A DNA stretch of 64,000 nt from Xiphydria camelus. Its lineage: Eukaryota > Arthropoda > Insecta > Hymenoptera > Xiphydriidae. Below are positions 1 to 14,154 of this stretch, piece by piece (positions within the stretch are counted from its first letter, which is position 1; every line of letters starts with the position of its first letter). Where the stretch lies: assembly GCA_963678675.1 (NCBI GenBank), contig OY783192.1:35557250-35621249 (forward strand). Direction: 5' to 3'. Made by a program: the position numbers and the translations under genes. Under the pieces are notes generated by a model that was given only the letters and a program-made list of their open reading frames with translations, was not told the origin of the DNA and did no database searches.

Positions 1-387
1 CGACGGAAAATTGGTCCTCCCCGGTCGAACCGAAGCAGTCGAGCTCTCTCAATCGCCCTGTGTTGACGGTTAGGCCGTTAATGGCCCGACGACAGAGACG
101 CGTCCTCGTTCGACGTCGTCAACAACTCGACGCCTCCTCGGCAATTATCCCGGAAGTGGATGATCGCGACGCGACCAGCGATGAGATGGAACACGTCGAT
201 ACATCGATTCGAGTGCGCGTTGCGAATTCCATGTCTCTCATTTGCTTCCTGCAAACAGTATTCCCCAATACCGAGTAAATCCTGGGACGATTATCAACAC
301 GGCATCCGGTGTACAACAAATAATACCGATTTTTGCTGATTTAACAACGAAATTAATTAATAGCCCCCTTGTAGCGTGAATGTTTTA

Positions 388-400
388 ACACACACACACA
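388..400. repeat. (AC)6 microsatellite
   Basis: Short AC run in AT-rich DNA. A similar (GT)6 is at about 1272-1283. Confidence 0.85.
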
Positions 401-3270
401 TCCCAATACCACTCCACTATACCATCCCAATAAAAGTCCCGCGCGCCACTCCCATGTAGGTTGTTACAATTTGTTAATTGACACGCTTTAACCATAAGGG
501 AAGCAGTATACTCGTTTCCCCGTTAAACCCCGTATCTTCGCCCGCTCCGTTATACGCATCTGCAGTTTATTGCTCGGCGCACTTTATTACCCTCTCGGCT
601 CGGTTCGCGCGTTTTATTTGCGTTGTGGATACACCTAGGGGGGAATTTAGCGGTAGCCGATGCGAGTGCGTTACACACCGCGTGCCGATGTCGCGCGAGC
701 GTTTCGTTGGAGGGGAGGGGAGAGGAGCGATAAGCCATACCGGAAACCGGAGGGTGGAAAACCGAAGGAATCCTTGGCGAGGACTTCCTGCTCGCGCGAG
801 GCTACATCGAATACATATGCATGGAAACGCGAAGGCGCCGAGCCAACGACGTGCTTTACCGGAAAGGAGACTTCCCTCGTGACCGTGGAGCATTCGCGGT
901 GTCGTCCCGACGCCGCTACAGGATCGCGCGCCGCGAGGCTGGAAATATTGGCCAATTCGGCAGCGGCCCGGGTTATGACGTGTAATGTATGTACTCTCGA
1001 GGCACACCGCACGAAATTGTATCGGGCCGGATGCCAAGGTGGACGCAAAATCGCTGGATACCTACACCGCGGGCAGGAACGCTGCCAAACCGTATAGCCG
1101 TTACAGTTTCGTTGTCGGAGAAGGGTATTTCGATCAGATTTCGGACCGCCAGGAATTTTAATCGTACGGTTAAGACTCTCGTGGAATTAAAGACCTCGCC
1201 AATTATTCCGACCCCGGAAAATGTTACGACTTATTTTCTCTGTGCATCACGTGTGAATTTCTAACTTTGACGTGTGTGTGTGTATTAAAAAAAATGGTTC
1301 AGAGCGACCAATACGTGCGATAAATCCGGGAGTGCGAAATTTACAAGCGGGCCGTTTCAAAAGTTAGAGCGACGACGCGCTCGTAAATTTATTTTGCCCC
1401 TTTTTTTGGTAGTCGAAAGTTCAAGCAGTTTCCGAAGTATTCCCCACATATACATCCACGAGAGCCTTGCCAAAATCTCCCCGTTCTCATTTCATGCTCC
1501 CTCCTCCTCGTAATCGCACCCTTACGTTCCAATTACTCGAGAGTGGATGAAAGATGGGCGAAGAGAATGATCACTTATTAAACTCCCTGCGAACTCGCCC
1601 TCTTTCGTTCTCCAGTTAACACGTGCCCCGCTATAGCATTTCACTTCGTTTAATATTTATTTCTTTCAACTTTAATTGGCGAACTTCATTAATCCGGACC
1701 GTAATCTTCCGGGAGAATAATCTGATTCGTTCTCGATTCGCTCTAAGCACGAAAGCTTTCGTTGCGGATGATCAGGCAGAGACTAAACATTCTAGATTTA
1801 ACGCGTATTATTATTAATTGAATTTCCGATGAATTTTGCTCCTCTTTTATTTATAACGGCCTCCGATGGGGGTGACTTTGATAAATCGGGGGACGAGCGT
1901 TCTTAATGCTTCGCTGTGAGCGGAAGAAGGAACGGATTATCCTCTACATAAGTGGATTACGTAACGTGGCAATAAAAACCGTCGAGATTCCCCTTGGAAT
2001 GGAAGGAGTAGAGCCGACTGACCGAGTATTTCAGGCGGAAACGCTGTCGAGCTGTCGTTGAATGGAGCTTGACGTTCGAGGAATTCGAATTTCGTTTGCC
2101 CCGCGAGTGCGAGGTTTTGCGAAAGCTCGGCTTTTGGCCACTCCCTCTTCGCCCCTCTCGCGCTCGCTCCCTTTCTCTCTACAAATTCTCTTTGTCGAAA
2201 GGGACCCAGACAAAGGACAGTCGAGACGAAAAGCCATTTAAATTTCCCCTACGAACCTCCCCCCACCCCGCGCCACAGAACTTTCTCCACCCGTTTTACA
2301 CTTAACGCTCTCAGAGTCCGTTTACATCGTCGTCTCGCGCGACAAAGCCTATAGCTACACTCCTACGTAAACTCTTCAGCTTCGAGAATACAGGGTTGGT
2401 TGACAATGCACCCGCGCCAAGATTACGATGTTCCATCCACTCTCGCGGAGGAGCAGTCGGAGCTGAGTATACGATCGGAGGTATTTCCTATGGGAAGTGC
2501 ACTGGAAGCAACGCGGAGCGAAGTGTTGATAAAAGCGAATGGGAATATCCGAATGGGTCGTTTTCCTGCTGTTACTCGAACGTAATTCGCGGTCATGCTG
2601 TACTGCTGCAACGACGCAAGACACAGAGCTATCGAATTTGCATTTGTAACGAACGTATAAATTGTTTCGCGCGAACACAGCCACCTCCACGCCGAGAAAA
2701 CCTTTTGAAGAAATGACAAATTGTGTAACATTAATTTTCTCGATCGACCCCCGACGACCGGGAGCCGGATAAGTAAATAAGGGAGCGGAAGAGAGAGGAT
2801 TCTTGTTAAACGAGGCGAGAAAGCAAGTAGCTCTCTACGAGTTCTCTCGAATTACAACCGAAGGGGGGCTGCACCGGCATTTAAGCGGGTATTTTCCCCG
2901 GAAGTCACGTCTAAAGGAAGGGGGAGCCAAGCTTGTTATTTTTCGTCGATGTGTATTTATTGCCGGCATCCACCCTCCCCCGGCTTCCACTCGCGCGTCA
3001 CACTCGAACCCCCGTCGGGCCTCGTCTTCTTCTACGCGGGGAAAAGCGAAATGCGTCGAAGAGAGCCGGGCGAACCGCGCGCCGCGGAAACATCCCCTGA
3101 CCTATCTCGTCCCTGCCGAGGGGGCGAAACGACACTCCGATGAGGCCTCCATAAATGTTCAATGACCGGAGAGTAGATCGATGAGTGAACAGGCAGACAG
3201 GTCGAATGTTGCACCGTGTGCACGCATGTACACACGAGACGATTACCGCGCGGCTAATTGGACCGGCTGT

Positions 3271-3766
3271 GACGGACAAATTCGGTGCGTCGATATATCC
3301 CCGTCAACATTCCATCGAGTCCGTCGAAATTCGCGAATGCGAAGAAATGCGACGCGTGGAAACGAGCGGACGTGATCGCTACGATTCGAGTGATCAAGCC
3401 TACGATATCCTCGTTAGGATATTGTATGTATGCAGTGCAGTATATGTATGCATATGAAGGAGGGATGTGTAGCGCGCGGGACAAGCTGACGGGTCAAATT
3501 CGGTCCGTCGATGTATCCCTGCCAAATCTCAATCGGGGCGGCGCGATGCGGAGTGATAGTCGGAAGTGGTCGATACGGTCGAGACGAGCGATTCACGCGT
3601 TCGCATAATTTCGATGAGGAATCAAACGTGACCGATTCGATTGCTTTGTTTCGATTATCATTATTTTTTTCCTTCTCCAAAATATCATCCAGAAATATTT
3701 GGCTCGATCGAAAATTTATGATATTCGGTCCGAGTATCGGTATACGATCTGTGGATATCTCTCTAA
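3271..3766. repeat. Diverged tandem repeat, two clear units and one weak
   Basis: Units at 3271-3310 and 3488-3527 match at most positions (GAC.G..CAAATTCGGT.CGTCGAT.TATCCC), 217 bp apart. A weaker third lies at about 3724-3766 (ATTCGGTCCG ... GTGGATATCTCT). All three can read a similar short peptide (IR(C/S)VD(I/V)S), but in frames with no other coding support, so this is probably a property of the repeated DNA. Confidence 0.55.
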
Positions 3767-6700
3767 CTCAGTCACGACTGTAATTAATTGAAAAATATTC
3801 AGTACACGCGCTGACTGATCGTGATGCGCGTACAAATTAACAACCACATTTCAATCCCAATGTATATCCATTGGCAGAGCTCATACCGATTCAGCTACCG
3901 TCAATCAGACACGTTAAAATTACAGATTCCCCGATAAAATTCCTCGTATTTCTACGTTCCGCTCGGGCTTCAACGCAGTTTCGAATTGCGGTTGAAAACC
4001 GGGGCGTCATTGCAAAATGTCCGTTGTACAGCTGATACGTTCCGCTTTAACCGCATTAGCTGCGTGAGTGGGTATATTCCGTCGAGCGGATCTCTGTCAT
4101 GTTGGACAGTTGTCACTGTGACGGTAACATCGTTACCGTTGCATATGAATGATTGCAGGAAACTGCAATTGTGACAATCCTTTCCGCGGAAAGCGCTAAT
4201 TTTTATTTATAGAGCTATCCTTTGCAACATATACATCTCTTAGCGGTAACAATTATTTTTAAACGGGAAACAGATTGAAAATGAATAGAGATGGTTTTAA
4301 TACGCAACATTTTGTGGCAATTTTATCAGTCGACCAATATATTTGAATTACTTATTTACCAACGTAAGTGATTTTATTAAAAACTATGGCTTCCATGTAA
4401 ACTAAGCTATAAGCATATAAGTGAGCCAGTACCTACTTTCAACTTTATCTCCATTTTATTTCGTCCTTTTTTACTTTCGAAGGATCTCTAGAAGGCAATA
4501 CTCGTTTTCAATTATATTCGGATTTATTAAAGAATGGGTACTAGAATTTCATTGTTAGAGCTCTCAACGAGACGTCGTATCTCCCTCATCTTCTTCCTCT
4601 TTTCATTTTTACATCCTCTTCCTGAGACCCGAAGGCCGTCATCCAGCCATCGTTTTCCGCACGAGAAAACTCGTCGAATCGAGGTGCAAACCTTGACTGT
4701 AATCCCTTTCCAATATCTCTACATCCATGTCACACATAACGGCGACATGATTTTTCCCGGGAAATTCGCTCCACATCGCGAAAAAGCGCGAGTCTCATCG
4801 CTTCGCGGGTTACGGCCTTTTCCTTCGAGCCATTTACGATTTCCGACCGAAGGGAAGACGACAACGTCGGAGCCCAGTAGACTAGACAAGGGCGGAGGGG
4901 GACGACAAACGAGGACGGGCAAACGGAGGGTGAAGTTAAATGTGTCAATTAACCTCGATCCCGAATCTCAAACTAGTATATAAGCTGGAAAGTGGATCAG
5001 CCGACCGAGCGATATCCCGATCCCCATAACGAGGCAATGCGCGATCAACCGGCTGACGCTCGTGCTTCGACTTCGAAACTGCCAGCTGCGCGGAGATGGT
5101 TCTTCGCGGAGAAATGCATTCGATGTCATCCAGCGCCATCTGCGGTAGGTGCGCGTGCCAACAAAATTCTAGCGCGAACTTTACACCAAGTGAGCAAGCG
5201 ATAAAACCGCGCGACGTTATTGCAGATTTGTCAGTGCCGTAAATTTGAGCAGGAGGAAACTCTCGTCCGCGAAGCGGAAATTTATACGCAGTAAAGAGGG
5301 GCTGTTTCAAATTTGACACGAATCACCGGGTCGCCTGCGATCAATTCGATTATCGGAACTTGCCGTGGCGCCGCGCTGTTTACCCAGGATGTCAAACGCG
5401 ATGCCTTCTGAATTAACAGCTATATCTACGCGCGCGTAGATAAGAGGGACGAATCGATAATACCTACCAGCAGCAGCTGCGGGAATCGAAGTGGTCACGC
5501 GCGTGGTTAGACTGCCCGTGTCTATACGCGTACCGAACTACCGCCTGCCGACCGACACACGGGGTTCTCATGCTCGAGGTCGCGGTTGTTACCCCGCACA
5601 GTTGGGGTGGTTTTATTTTGTCAGCTTTTACAGCCGGGAGGTGAGCAGCGCGAGAGGTGGCAGGGCGGTTGGGCTGGCAGGGGAGGTTATCGATTCCATC
5701 CCGCATGGACCCACCGAGTCCCTCCGCCGCCTCGTGCCCCTCACCAGCGCTACGCACTCCAGGTCACCGGGTCAAAGCTCACGGCCGCGAGCTCACTGTT
5801 GCGCTTCTTCTACGTGGTTATCTGAAGCGAGGGAGAAGGACGGTTTTTTTTTTCGAATGAACGAAGTATCAATTTAGGCTCGACAATATTTTATTGGGTT
5901 GGTTATTGGGTGCAGCAACCGTACTGTACGTTTTTTACTGTTCAGGGTAATTCATCCATTTCGAACTGCTGACGCTTATTTATCGTCGATAAGCGCACAC
6001 AGCACGCGCACGACGATACGGTATCCGTGGAGTATGTACAGCAAAATAGAACGCTGATGTTGTCATATAGGAAGAGCACGGCGAACGGCAAACATTTCGG
6101 TATACAGTAAACCGTTAAGTAAAGTTCCAAAATTCATCAAGATAACACGTCACGGGTCATAGGGTATAATATCATGCATGAGTAAGCAAAGCGGCAACTC
6201 AAACTACACGTACCTACTTCAGTCTGCTTGTTGTGAGCACTAAGCGGCTCAATTCGTAAGATGATTCAAGTTGATAAATCTGATTAAATTTTCGAGCGAG
6301 AGAAAGTTGAGGAGTACAGTGAAACTAGAGTCGTGCTAAAATGAGCACAAGTTTTATCGCAGTTTTATCTACATACAGCGAAAAACTCTTTCCCTCTCCT
6401 GCAGAGTAAATCCACATCATCCACATAGATGTTCAAAACATTGCCTTCGCATAAATCTTCTTTCGCAGAAAAGAGAGGAGGAGTGTGTTAAGGTGAAAAG
6501 GGGTAGAAAGGGGTATTGATAGAGGGACTGAAAGAAAGGGAGAAAAGGTGAGACGACTAAAACTCGCGGTTTCGAAGCGTCGATGGAACCATCGGTTGGG
6601 GTGTTATTCGGTACGGTAAACCGAGTGACAGCTTGTCACTTCATAACCGCCATCAACCCTTCGCGCTTAATTGCCGTTTACCGTGTAAACGCGGTAACGA

Positions 6701-6885
6701 AACGTTTTGACTTATTATGTGTATAAAAACGGGTGTATTTTCGCACGCCGGAAACCGCCTCGACGCGAAAGCTCAAGGAAAATCGATGTACAGGTTGAAT
6801 CGGATAACAGGGGCCTAAAATGCGTATTTTCGTAAAAAAAAAATGGTACATTTACGATTCTTTAGAGTGTCACCGAACATTTCTA

Positions 6886-7200
6886 TCGAAATGTCTGAAA
6901 TTGACGTTTTAGCCGCCCTGTCCGATGTATCTTTTCATGCTGATCCTAAAAACCATAGAAATATTGGGAAAATTGAAAAGGAACATCTGAAGGTATGGAT
7001 GATTTTATGGGGGAAAAAATGTGTTCCTATATAAAATCGCTCTAATATCTTATATATCTTTTAAGATATAGGTCTAATAACCATGCTTTTCACAATCAGC
7101 GCAAAAAAATACACAAGATAGGGCGATGGAGCGATCGATCCCAAAAATTTCAATTTTTAGCAAAATCGAGTTCTCGATCAACCGATCCGAAGTATTTTTC
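6886..7200. repeat. Dispersed repeat copy A (relative at 50.2 kb)
   Basis: 6886-6965 aligns with 50296-50370, sharing ATCGAAAT.TCT, TCCGAT(G/A)TAT and TTTTCA(T/C)GCTGAT. The following GAGCGATCGAT and AATTTTTAGCAAAA at 7130-7170 resemble the other half of the 50.2 kb copy. AT-rich, with no coding potential. Likely an old interspersed repeat family. Confidence 0.55.
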
Positions 7201-9353
7201 CATTCCAGTTCCAAAACGTCCAACTTCACTGAGAAAGTCTCAATGGAACAACGGGATACCTAGCCCGTGCTGCGTATCTTCCTGCGCTTTTTTCCCTAAA
7301 GCTCGTAGCTCGGAGCAAAGGTCAAACCCTTCTCCGGATTCCGGCAAACCGGGAAGTTAGACCCCGTGTCCGGGCTACTCGACCTAATCCAGCGGTATCC
7401 TCGACATTCATCGTTCCTCGAGCACCCTCCAATCCCAGTAGTCCCGACACATTCCTCGCGGAACTTCTCAGCCCATTAGACGTTTCCGGTACACGGAACG
7501 CATCCCGTATGCGGGACGTGCCTACCCCTATCGCCGGCACCCGGCAAATTAACGCGTCTCAAAGATATACATTCCTCCCTCTGGCAGTCGGGTAAACAGA
7601 GGCTCGCTTATGGCCCAGAATCTGACGTCACCGGAATACATGAATAACAAAGCACTCGCGAAACCGGGCGGCTCCGGCACTCGCGCCCCTCCCGCCCTCG
7701 ACCCCGGCCAGCGCCGTCGGCGCCCTAAAATCCAGTCGGTATCGAGCGCTGGAGCGAAACGGAGTCGCCGGGATGACGAGGGGGTCGCGACACGATCGCG
7801 TTTCTAGCTTCGATTTCAGTGCCTCTATCCCTCTCGATTTACCTGTTCCTCTCTTGGAACCATCCCCCCGCTCCTCTCTTTACGACGGCCGCTTTCGTTC
7901 CTACTTCAACCCCCTCAAAATCGCGTCGACGACAGCCGCTATTACCGCTGGAATGTCGGTGAACACGACTCGGCGAACGCGACTCATTCTCGGTCGTTAC
8001 GTTTCGGACCTTGCGAGGCCACCCTTTCTCGCGCGTCCCTCCCCATCCCCCCGCCAGCGTCGCAACCACTTGTGGCAGCCCGGGGTTGCTACGTAGCTCG
8101 TGTCGCGCAACCCACGCTAGTACGCTTTATCGGAGGTACGCCGTGTGTTGGTACGTGTGCGGACGTAGGCGGTATTTACGGCGGGGTGCGCATACCCGTG
8201 TAAATACCCACGCGCGCGTACGTACGCGTACTCGCACGCACAGGTACCTCTGGGAGACGCGCAGGGGCTGCCTGCCGGCTATTTATAAAGCGAATCAAGT
8301 GGATGCCTGTATGTATAGATTCCGTGCGTAGGAATATTATGGGTAAGGAATGAGGGGTAGCACCTGGGCTGACTGCGCGGCGAGCAGAGATACGGGGGTT
8401 TGTCGCGGGGTTGGAGGGTCTGACGCGTCTCCGAGGATTGCGGCGTGTAGCGCTGCAGAAAAAGGGGGATGAGAGGAGGGACGTCACCGGAGCTTGGCAT
8501 TTTAATGTCGTTTATTTCCCACCCCACGCGTCTCGGAGAGGTATCGCAATTTTTTTCTTTCTCCGAGTTTCCAAGGCGCAGATGCAACGAGAACCTGCGA
8601 CCAAAAGCTAATTATCCGTAAACCGATAACCGATAAAGTACAGAAATGGCTATGGTCACTCCTTTGATGCGGTTTTCCCAGGAAAATCGCATTTCGGTGT
8701 CGATATCGAGTATCGTTGAAAAAGAGGAGAAATAAAAACTGAAATAACAGTTGAATATATTCATTGTGAACGCGACTGCGAGCGTGGCGAAACTGAAAGT
8801 AGATCACCCTGAGGAAAGTTTCTCTCGGGTAACGATTGAGAAACTTTTTATGATTGGTATCGAGCCAAAGTTAATAAGGATTAATGAAACGTAATTGAAC
8901 CTCGGTGTGAACTGTGAACGCTTTATATTTACAGACCCTGGAATACCAGAGTATTTATGGAAACGGTTCGCTGTACGACTGAAACGAAGTCACTGGGCAG
9001 TAGTCACTCCGGTTAGTCTTATAGAGATGCGATTAAAGTTTCGTTTAACTGTTACTGCCGGAGCGTCGCCGCTGCATCCGTGCTTCGGTACGGACAGAGC
9101 CTCGAATAAGGCGATAGGGTCGACCGTATAGCGTTCCATGAGGCGGAAATTCTCCTAGCGGAAAGCTGGTACGAGTATCCTATAGACTTGTGCCATCACT
9201 CCGTTATTCAATTTGAAAAGATCCCTGGATAATAATTGGCCGTGGCTTAACATTGCACTAATGCTCATTCCGCTCGATAGGGCGCCAGTTCGAGGCTAAA
9301 TTTAATGTGGTCAGTAGGTTGAGCCCGCGCGACTCCGGCTTTCTCTACGTAGT

Positions 9354-9443
9354 AGCGCTGCGAGCCAGTAGATAAGGCGCGTGGAATGCAGCCCTCTACA
9401 TACCGTGTTATCGCTGCGAGCCAGTAGGTAACGCGCGTATAGC
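9354..9443. repeat. Two-copy direct repeat, GCGAGCCAGTAG core
   Basis: CGCTGCGAGCCAGTAG occurs at 9356-9371 and again at 9412-9427, 56 bp apart, each followed by (A/G)TAA and GCGCGT. The surrounding sequence is non-coding. Too short to assign to a family. Confidence 0.6.
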
Positions 9444-9732
9444 GCCGGCCTAGTTTTTACCGTTGCAAACTTTAACGTCAAGTCAATTCACATCAAGTAC
9501 GTTTACCTTCCGATTCATCTCGATTAATTTTCTTGTTTGTAAATTACGAAAAGTGTACGATTTTTATAAAATATTAATTTCTATCACGACTAATGCAATT
9601 TTTGCATAATTGCGCGTAGTCTAATGGTAAACCAAAATGCCAGGTCTGCATAAAATGAGGTCAAAATGTCAGTTAAATTTAAAAGCCTTTTCTCTCGCTC
9701 CGGCACCGCGACAATCAGTATATAGATTTGGA

Positions 9733-9749
9733 TAGGTAGGTAGGTAGGT
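9733..9749. repeat. (TAGG)4 microsatellite
   Basis: Four TAGG units. Not the insect telomere repeat TTAGG, which has a five-base period. Confidence 0.9.
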
Positions 9750-11187
9750 CGTGTTTCCAAGAAATCTGAAGAGCGTCTTATTCGTTGCATTTTTCAACGA
9801 ATCGCGGCGTAGAAGAAAAAAGCGGAATAAAAGGAGCGGCGTTTATATCAAACAAGAACCAGGCGTATTACTCAGGAACTCACCCGAAGGGCCGGGTCTC
9901 GAGGGACTGGGCGAGGTTCGGGAGGAATCTGGAGCTGCGTGGAGAAGCGGAATCGGGAATGAGAATTGAAATACCTCCGGAAGAAACCTCGGTGGAACGT
10001 CGCTAATACCGAGGACGGCAAAGAATGCTCTACCGCGAAAAATAATTATCTGACTGTCGGGTTAGCGTTATATGAAAATAGATTGTTCGCGGTTGAAATA
10101 ACAAAGGATTGAGTGAAATGAAGATAAAGACTCGTCCTGCCAAAATATCATCTTCACAATTCTGAAGAAATTAATGAAAATGCGAGATATCAAAATATGT
10201 GTGCGCGAGGTAACGACGTGTAAAATCGGACGAAATGAGAGCACGACGAGAACGCTTTATTCCAGCATCCCCGCCTCCACCCCAGCCAGCATCATCGTCG
10301 GCATTATCACCGCGGAATTCCAACATATACCCACCTAAACTATTGCACCGAGCGCGACAAGGGAGGATATTACCTGCTCCCGCCTATACAGGACACTCGA
10401 TCCGATAACTCGCCTCGCTCGTGCAGCCGTAAAGGGGCGGGGGGTAGCGCGCGCTGCGTAAAATTTCAATATGGCTCCGCGCCCTTGCATTCTCGTTGCG
10501 AGCAATCTGCGGTACACCCAGCACGACTGCATTCCGAGGAGGAGAAGTTTAAGTGAAAAGAGTCCAAACGAGACCAGACTTCGTTATATGAAAAAAAAAA
10601 AAATGTCTTAGCTCAGCTCCACGCGTTCCAACTTTAATCGACCTCCACGAAATTGCCTCTCTACGATTATTTGAAACACTTATTCCGTCTCGGCGATCAG
10701 CATTTCAGTTTACACAGCCGAACACATTTTCCCGCGCGTCGAACAAACGCTTTGCCGCGAAGATACGAGAGAGATCCCGGCGGACGGAGCGGAGAAATAA
10801 GGTCGGATCACAGAGTCGAGGCTGACATTATATTCCGCGGGTTCCAGAATCCAATATTATCTGAAGCGCGTCTTGTTCTCCCATTTTCCATCCCTCTCAC
10901 TCGCTCCTTTTCTCTCGTACGCCTTCGCTCTCCACCTCACCCCGTCGAGCCCGACGCGCTCTTTCAACCCTCCCCCGCCGCCTATTCGGTATTAATGTGG
11001 GTGGGTAAACGTCGAGCGTAAACAAGGGTCCGTGTCGATATTGGTCGGTAGCATTCTGCTCCCGAGACCCGATACCGTGGCGACGCCTCGTGTTGCGACG
11101 TCACCCCGCGCCTCCCCGACAATTAATTCCGTTCGACGTGTCGTTTCTCGTCCCTCCGAAGCGGGAAATGGAAAGAAGCCGGGGGAG

Positions 11188-11209
11188 GAAGAGAGAGAGA
11201 GAGAGAGGG
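11188..11209. repeat. (GA)n microsatellite
   Basis: About ten GA dinucleotides in GC-rich non-coding DNA. Confidence 0.9.
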
Positions 11210-13737
11210 AGGCTTCTCGACCTCCCGCGGCTCGTGTAGGGTCATTCGTCGTTGCGTCGAGAGGAATCGGCTGGAGTAGCCTGTCGGGAGTTGAAGTACC
11301 AGCTGTGCCCGCGCTCGCCAGGCGTGACTATTTTTCGATGGAGTCGAAACTAGTTTTGTTTCGTTATTTTTTTCGTGCCGTGCTGTTTTCGGCAATTTTT
11401 TAATACTTAGAGTAAACAGCGAAAGTCGTCCGATATAAATACGATTTTTACAAATTTATTTTCACAAGAAATAAGGCATCGGTGTATTCAATGGGAGACG
11501 TTGAGATACGACTTTCGAGATTCGCTCTCGACCTCGACCAACCGTTGGGCATCGCGGAAGAAAAGTGGCGATAAAATCAAATCTGCGATCTCGCACCCTC
11601 GGGAGTAGCCGACTGTTAGCTATAGACGCGAATACGCGAGACGTATAGGTACATATACATGTACAGTCGAACTGCTAAAAGTTGCAAGATCAAATCTAAA
11701 ACTCGATGTGGAGGGCTTCTTCGAATTAACTCGCCCGGAGAATGGATATCGTGGAGCGAGAGGTACGAGACTCGGAGGGGTTGGAGGGGTGTGCTCGGGG
11801 CCATCCACCGTGCGGAGTGAGCTCGAAATAAGAACGAGAGAGTGAACGAGAGGAGGCGGGCGGAGAAAGAGTGAGGATGGAGATGGTTATACGTATATAG
11901 AACACCGCTGGGAGGATGAGGATGTATAAGCCCTTCTCATAGCAATATGGAGCGACACGGAGCCGGGATAACGACAGATTAAGTGACGTCGGTGCAGCGC
12001 TACATCGTACTTACGACCAGACGTCGCTCGCTCTACGTCGGAGATCGCTTTGACAAATATGGGAGAGCTACGCGTTGCTCGGAGCGTCAGTGAATTCCGT
12101 TCTTTCATTTTCACTCGCGATAAATTCGGATCGACAAGGGGAACGAGGTTCGCTTTCTCTGCACACGTGTCCTTTATAGCGTTTTTCGTCGACCGCTCTC
12201 AAAGAATTTCGCGAGCAATTTCCCTACTTTCTCGGCAATATATTACTCGTCAAATTCTGCAGAGAAATAGATCTCGGAGAAATAGATTCTGGCAGCGGTC
12301 AAACGAAAACGCTATTCGGCTAGCTTTGGGGGGGTGGCTCTCTTTTCGCCCACCATTGCAAAGCCGTTCCGCTGCATTTTCAGTATGTACCGTCAAAGGG
12401 AAGCAACGCGTAAAGGCGACCAGAAAACCTTTGCTTTTCCGCGTTTCGAGTTTTTCGTAGAATCTCTTCGGCTAAACTTTTTTTGCGAAAAAATCTTACC
12501 CGCCGCGCGATCATTTATTAAACCTCGTGTGCTCCATCCTCTGCTATAAAGGAACTTGTTCTCGCGAAAGCGAAGCTGTAGCACACTTCACAAAGGCGCC
12601 ATCCATCTGGACCATTAACACGTCACCCGCAGCAGAGCAATATCCATGTATCGCACTGTCTATTTCCACTGTAGCTCGGTATTCCCAGCCCCATAATCGG
12701 CAAATTATAAGGCGAGTCTGAGGAGGGTCTTGTTTCGCAAAATCGCCGTCGCGACGTATAACGACGAAAGCTCGCGATAAAGACCGCGCAGCCCAATTCC
12801 CCGTGCCCGTCTCGCGAGAATTTCTACAGTCAAGCGCCTTTGCCGCCCGTTAAAACGAACGAGGAGGGAGGAACGCGAGTACTCTCACAATGCCTCGCTC
12901 GGATCCCTTTCTCTTCGGGGACGCCGGGTGACTCCGTCGAAAAGTTTAGCTGTTTGCCAATTGTGGGAGGGCGCGAGAAAAGGGTAGAGAGCAAAGAAAA
13001 CGGGGAAGGAGGGATCTCGGTATAAAGGGAAAACCGTGGAGGGGGTGAAAGTGTCTCGCGGTTTCCACTTATGCAAGTGTATTCAGCGTCGAACGGAGTT
13101 CGCCACTTTGGCGCCCGCGTGCGCTACCCCGGTCGAGAGTTTGAGGTCTAGAGCGGTTGAAACTTTTTCTTTTCCCTCGTCCGCGGCGACGGAGTGTAGC
13201 AGGTGCGCCGGAGCGTGTGCCTCGCAACCGCTCGCGCGGCTGCATCTTCGCTGGACCCGTGGAGGCGAGAAGTTATATAGCCGGCTCGAGTCCCCTCTTC
13301 GTCTGGGTTCTTCCCGCGCCGCCTCTCCTTCCCTATTTTTCTTTTCCGCTCGAGATCGTCCCGGAGTGAAACGAGAGGGAGAGGAGGCGAGGTCGATTCC
13401 CACGAGAGGACATTCAGGAGAGTTAAGAACTGTTGGGAAATCCCTCTCGGGTGTACACTCATCTCTCGTACATGGGTTTATCTCCGTAGAAAATATTTTG
13501 ACCGCTCACTCTCTCTTTCGAGGATACGAAGCCTTCTTTTCATTTTCCTTTCGTGTACGTCGATGCACTCGCTGCATAGCATGCACACGCCTCCCTTACT
13601 GGACATGATCGAAGGGCTCTTCGCGATACCAACTCGCGCAATAAACAGCTTTATTCCAGATGCTCAAAACCGCGAGAAATATCCTTGATAATATACGTTC
13701 AATTTACACACGTACTCGTTAAACATAAATACGTTCG

Positions 13738-13757
13738 CAGACCGCGCGCGCGGTCTG
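13738..13757. repeat. 20-bp perfect GC palindrome
   Basis: CAGACCGCGCGCGCGGTCTG is its own reverse complement with no spacer. It could extrude as a cruciform or be a chance product of local CG alternation. Confidence 0.9.
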
Positions 13758-14154
13758 TTTGCAGGGGCGCCGGGGCAAATTCCGTCGGCCGTAGCTGGAA
13801 TAGGGGCGAATTATATTATGCATGCGGAGAGCTGGTCAAATGGCGGATACGACGTCCGCAAAGGAACCGCGGCGGGGAAAATAACGCGCTTTTTGAATCT
13901 CGATGCCAGAGCGCCGCGCGGTTTCTCATTCAGTTACGTAGGCGCGTTATAGCGCGGCAGTTTGGTCGCGGCATACGTGGACCGCGGATGTTAGGTACAG
14001 ACATTATTACTCCACGGGGTCGGAGCGCAGAGGGATACACATTCGCTTCTCTCGTTCTCTTTAGAGAACGTCGATAAAAGAATGCCGAACAAGGAAGATA
14101 CAGACATCTTAAAAACAAGCAGTACGAAAACAGACTCCGCTGTCCAGCGGAGCG

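Larger units (their letters stand above)
1..6780. other. Non-coding DNA, no gene supported
   Basis: CpG-rich in 550-1200 and 2900-3600, AT-rich in 3780-4550 and 5880-6480. Open frames are short and overlap on both strands without recognisable products. Apart from the AC and GT runs and the 3.3-3.8 kb repeat, nothing stands out. Confidence 0.7.
7201..14100. other. Non-coding DNA, no gene supported
   Basis: GC-rich blocks at 7300-8500, 10700-11400 and 13000-13500 give open frames up to 190 codons (13036-13608), all Arg/Ser-rich and overlapped by frames on the other strand. Holds the 9.35 kb repeat pair, TAGG and GA runs, and a 20-bp palindrome. Confidence 0.7.

Noticed and set aside
9733..9749. 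Interstitial telomere repeat
   Set aside because: The period is four (TAGG), not the five-base insect TTAGG repeat.
13036..13608. 190-codon plus-strand frame
   Set aside because: GC-rich, stop-poor DNA with equally long frames on the other strand; Arg/Ser/Phe-rich product with no recognisable domain.
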